Assembly: GCA_011777135.1 (NCBI GenBank)
Contig: JAABVY010000033.1
Span: 1-6,067 of the forward strand
DNA: 6,067 nucleotides
DNA from: Candidatus Zixiibacteriota bacterium
GTDB lineage: Bacteria; Zixibacteria; MSB-5A5; JAABVY01
Direction of reading: 5' to 3'
Positions 4,447-6,067 of this stretch are shown one piece after another; position 1 is the stretch's first letter; each line of letters begins with the position of its first letter. The notes beneath the pieces are model-generated. The model was given only the letters and a program-made list of their open reading frames with translations. It was not told the origin of the DNA and did no database searches. A program made the position numbers and the translations under genes.

Positions 4447-6067
4447 ATGAAATTTCTTCCGTCACAAATCCTTTACTTCACCCGAAGCCGAACCACAAAG
4501 CAAAACCTGAAGCTTCTGCTGCAGTTTCTCACTATTCTGGCGGTGTTGGTGGCGGCATATAGTGTTCTTTTTCACTTTATTATGCTACATGAGAACAAAG
4601 AGTATTCTTGGATAACCGGCTTATACTGGACTCTTACAGTCATGTCCACTCTGGGTTTTGGTGATATCACTTTCACAAGTGATCTGGGCAAGGCTTTTTC
4701 GCTGGTTGTATTGCTATCCGGCATCCTGTTTTTGTTGGTCATGCTGCCCTTCACATTCATTCAGTTTTTTTATGCCCCATGGCTTGAGGCTCAGTCGAGA
4801 GCCAAGACCCCCCGTGAATTACCCTCATCGACATCGGGCCACATAATCCTGACCAGTTTTGACAACCTCACGGTCAATCTGGTGCACAAACTGGAAAAGT
4901 ACAACTATGAATACGCAATTGTCGCGCCTGACCTGCAACGGGCGCTGGAACTTTATGAAAAGGAACTGAAGGTAGTGGTTGGTGATCTGGGTGATGCGGA
5001 AACGTACCGGCGTCTCAGAATAGAAAACGCCGCCATGCTCGTTGCGAATAACGAAGACACGCTTAATACTAACATCGCTTTCACTGCTCGTGAGATAACC
5101 AAAGATGTTCCGATCGTCACTAACGCCGATTCAGATGATTCCATCGACATTCTCGAGCTTGCCGGGAGCACTTATGTCTTTCAGTTCATGAAGATGCTAG
5201 GTGAATCGCTGGCGCGACGGACACTCGGAATGAGTATCGGTGCGAATATAATTGGACAGTTCAATCAACTGATTATTGCTGAAGCCTCGGCGATGAGAAC
5301 CCCCCTGGAAGGAAAAACGCTCATTGATAGCGGGATTCGCGATAAAACCGGTACAACTGTGGTTGGTCTCTGGAAGCGCGGGCAGTTCAGGTTACCGCGG
5401 GCGGAATCGCGCATTGATTCGACCACTGTTCTTGTTCTCGCGGGATCAGTAGAGCAACTTGAGAGCTTCGAAAGAGTTTATTACACCCAGGATTCCCGTC
5501 CCACAAACAAAGCCCTGGTCCTAATCTTGGGGGGCGGTCGCGTCGGGCTTGCAGCAGCCAATGCCCTGAAACAGCGGGGAATTGCCTACCGAATAGTCGA
5601 GAGGAATCCGAAATTTATCCGCGATGAAAACTACATCAAGGGAGATGCGGCTGATATCAACACACTTTATGAAGCTGGGATCCGAGAGGCGACAACGGTT
5701 CTGGTAACGACCCATGATGACTCCGTGAACGTCTATCTCACCATCTATTGCCGAAAACTTCGCTCCGATGTACAAATAATCAGCCGGGCGAATATTGATC
5801 GCAACATTTCAAAGCTACATAGCGCCGGGTCCGATCTTGTTATGTCACACGCCTCGATCGGCGCAAATACTATCATCAACCTGTTGTTACCGAACAGGAT
5901 AATGATGGTGGCCGAGGGTTTAAATGTATTTCGGATTTCAGTCCACAAGTCATTTGCAGGAAAGCCGCTGGCCGAAGTTCCTATCAGGCAACAAACTGGT
6001 TGCAGCGTCATAGCTATAGGCAAAGGTAACAAATTGCATATCAATCCCGGGCCCTCCGTAATCCTTG
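4447..6067 (+). CDS. RCK-gated potassium channel with two TrkA modules (GsuK/MthK-like), 3' partial
   Basis: 540 residues are visible and the frame is open to the right edge. Order: TM1 (about 23-46); pore helix and selectivity filter TLGFGD (68-73); TM2 (about 83-108) with Gly92 as possible gating hinge; RCK/TrkA-N domain 1 (about 130-250); TrkA-C 1 (about 270-345); RCK/TrkA-N domain 2 (from 357) with an intact dinucleotide motif GGGRVG (362-367) and an acidic VERN end of strand 2; then TrkA-C 2, still running at the edge. It is an inner-membrane K+ channel opened or closed by ligands (nucleotide, Ca2+ or other) on a cytoplasmic ring. Two-pore-helix channels with two covalent RCK modules resemble Geobacter GsuK. 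Domain 1 lacks the Gly-rich motif (LTSFDNLT instead). The ATG at 4447 is the first possible start after an in-frame TGA at 4396; its ribosome binding site is weak (GAG nine bases away). It is divergent from the hydrolase gene. Probably only a few tens of residues are missing. Confidence 0.93.
   Translation, partial: MKFLPSQILYFTRSRTTKQNLKLLLQFLTILAVLVAAYSVLFHFIMLHENKEYSWITGLYWTLTVMSTLGFGDITFTSDLGKAFSLVVLLSGILFLLVMLPFTFIQFFYAPWLEAQSRAKTPRELPSSTSGHIILTSFDNLTVNLVHKLEKYNYEYAIVAPDLQRALELYEKELKVVVGDLGDAETYRRLRIENAAMLVANNEDTLNTNIAFTAREITKDVPIVTNADSDDSIDILELAGSTYVFQFMKMLGESLARRTLGMSIGANIIGQFNQLIIAEASAMRTPLEGKTLIDSGIRDKTGTTVVGLWKRGQFRLPRAESRIDSTTVLVLAGSVEQLESFERVYYTQDSRPTNKALVLILGGGRVGLAAANALKQRGIAYRIVERNPKFIRDENYIKGDAADINTLYEAGIREATTVLVTTHDDSVNVYLTIYCRKLRSDVQIISRANIDRNISKLHSAGSDLVMSHASIGANTIINLLLPNRIMMVAEGLNVFRISVHKSFAGKPLAEVPIRQQTGCSVIAIGKGNKLHINPGPSVIL

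Noticed and set aside
5745..6044. 99-residue and other minus-strand ORFs opposite the channel gene (also 4572-4760, 4953-5171, 5521-5775)
   Set aside because: They are antisense shadows of a clear RCK channel frame and have no family features.

Overview
The window looks like a chromosomal stretch from a Gram-negative bacterium of moderate G+C. The evidence is an outer-membrane beta-barrel protein, a periplasmic octaheme cytochrome c with a Sec signal, an exported hydrolase, and AGGAGG-type ribosome binding sites. Nothing seen fixes the phylum. The gene mix would suit an environmental, respiratory organism, but that is inference.

Layout: (1) 2-661 (+) is the C-terminal part of a porin, open at the left edge. 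(2) 662-1273 is a gene-poor stretch between two convergent genes. It holds five 10-bp tandem repeats, a clear 3' half of a tRNA-Asp(GTC) on the minus strand, extra copies of its T-arm sequence, and two long hairpins that probably end the cytochrome transcript. (3) 1274-2506 (-) is a short hydroxylamine-oxidoreductase-family octaheme cytochrome c with its own promoter at 2549-2577. (4) 2507-3204 is AT-rich and has no convincing gene. (5) 3205-4116 (-) is a secreted alpha/beta hydrolase with a complete catalytic triad. (6) 4117-4446 is a divergent regulatory region with a sigma70-like promoter on each strand, a 23-bp palindrome and a minus-strand terminator. (7) 4447-6067 (+), cut by the right edge, is a potassium channel with a two-helix pore and two tandem RCK (TrkA-type) modules.

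The genes do not form one operon. Orientation alternates and each complete gene has its own control signals. The cytochrome probably works in periplasmic nitrogen-compound redox chemistry. The channel handles K+ flux under ligand control. The hydrolase and porin have no obvious link to either.

The most notable structure is at 710-928. A tRNA-Asp 3' half with no matching 5' half lies beside duplicated T-arm cores and regularly spaced 10-bp repeats. This resembles an attachment-site scar of an integrative element. No integrase gene is visible, so the idea stays a hypothesis.
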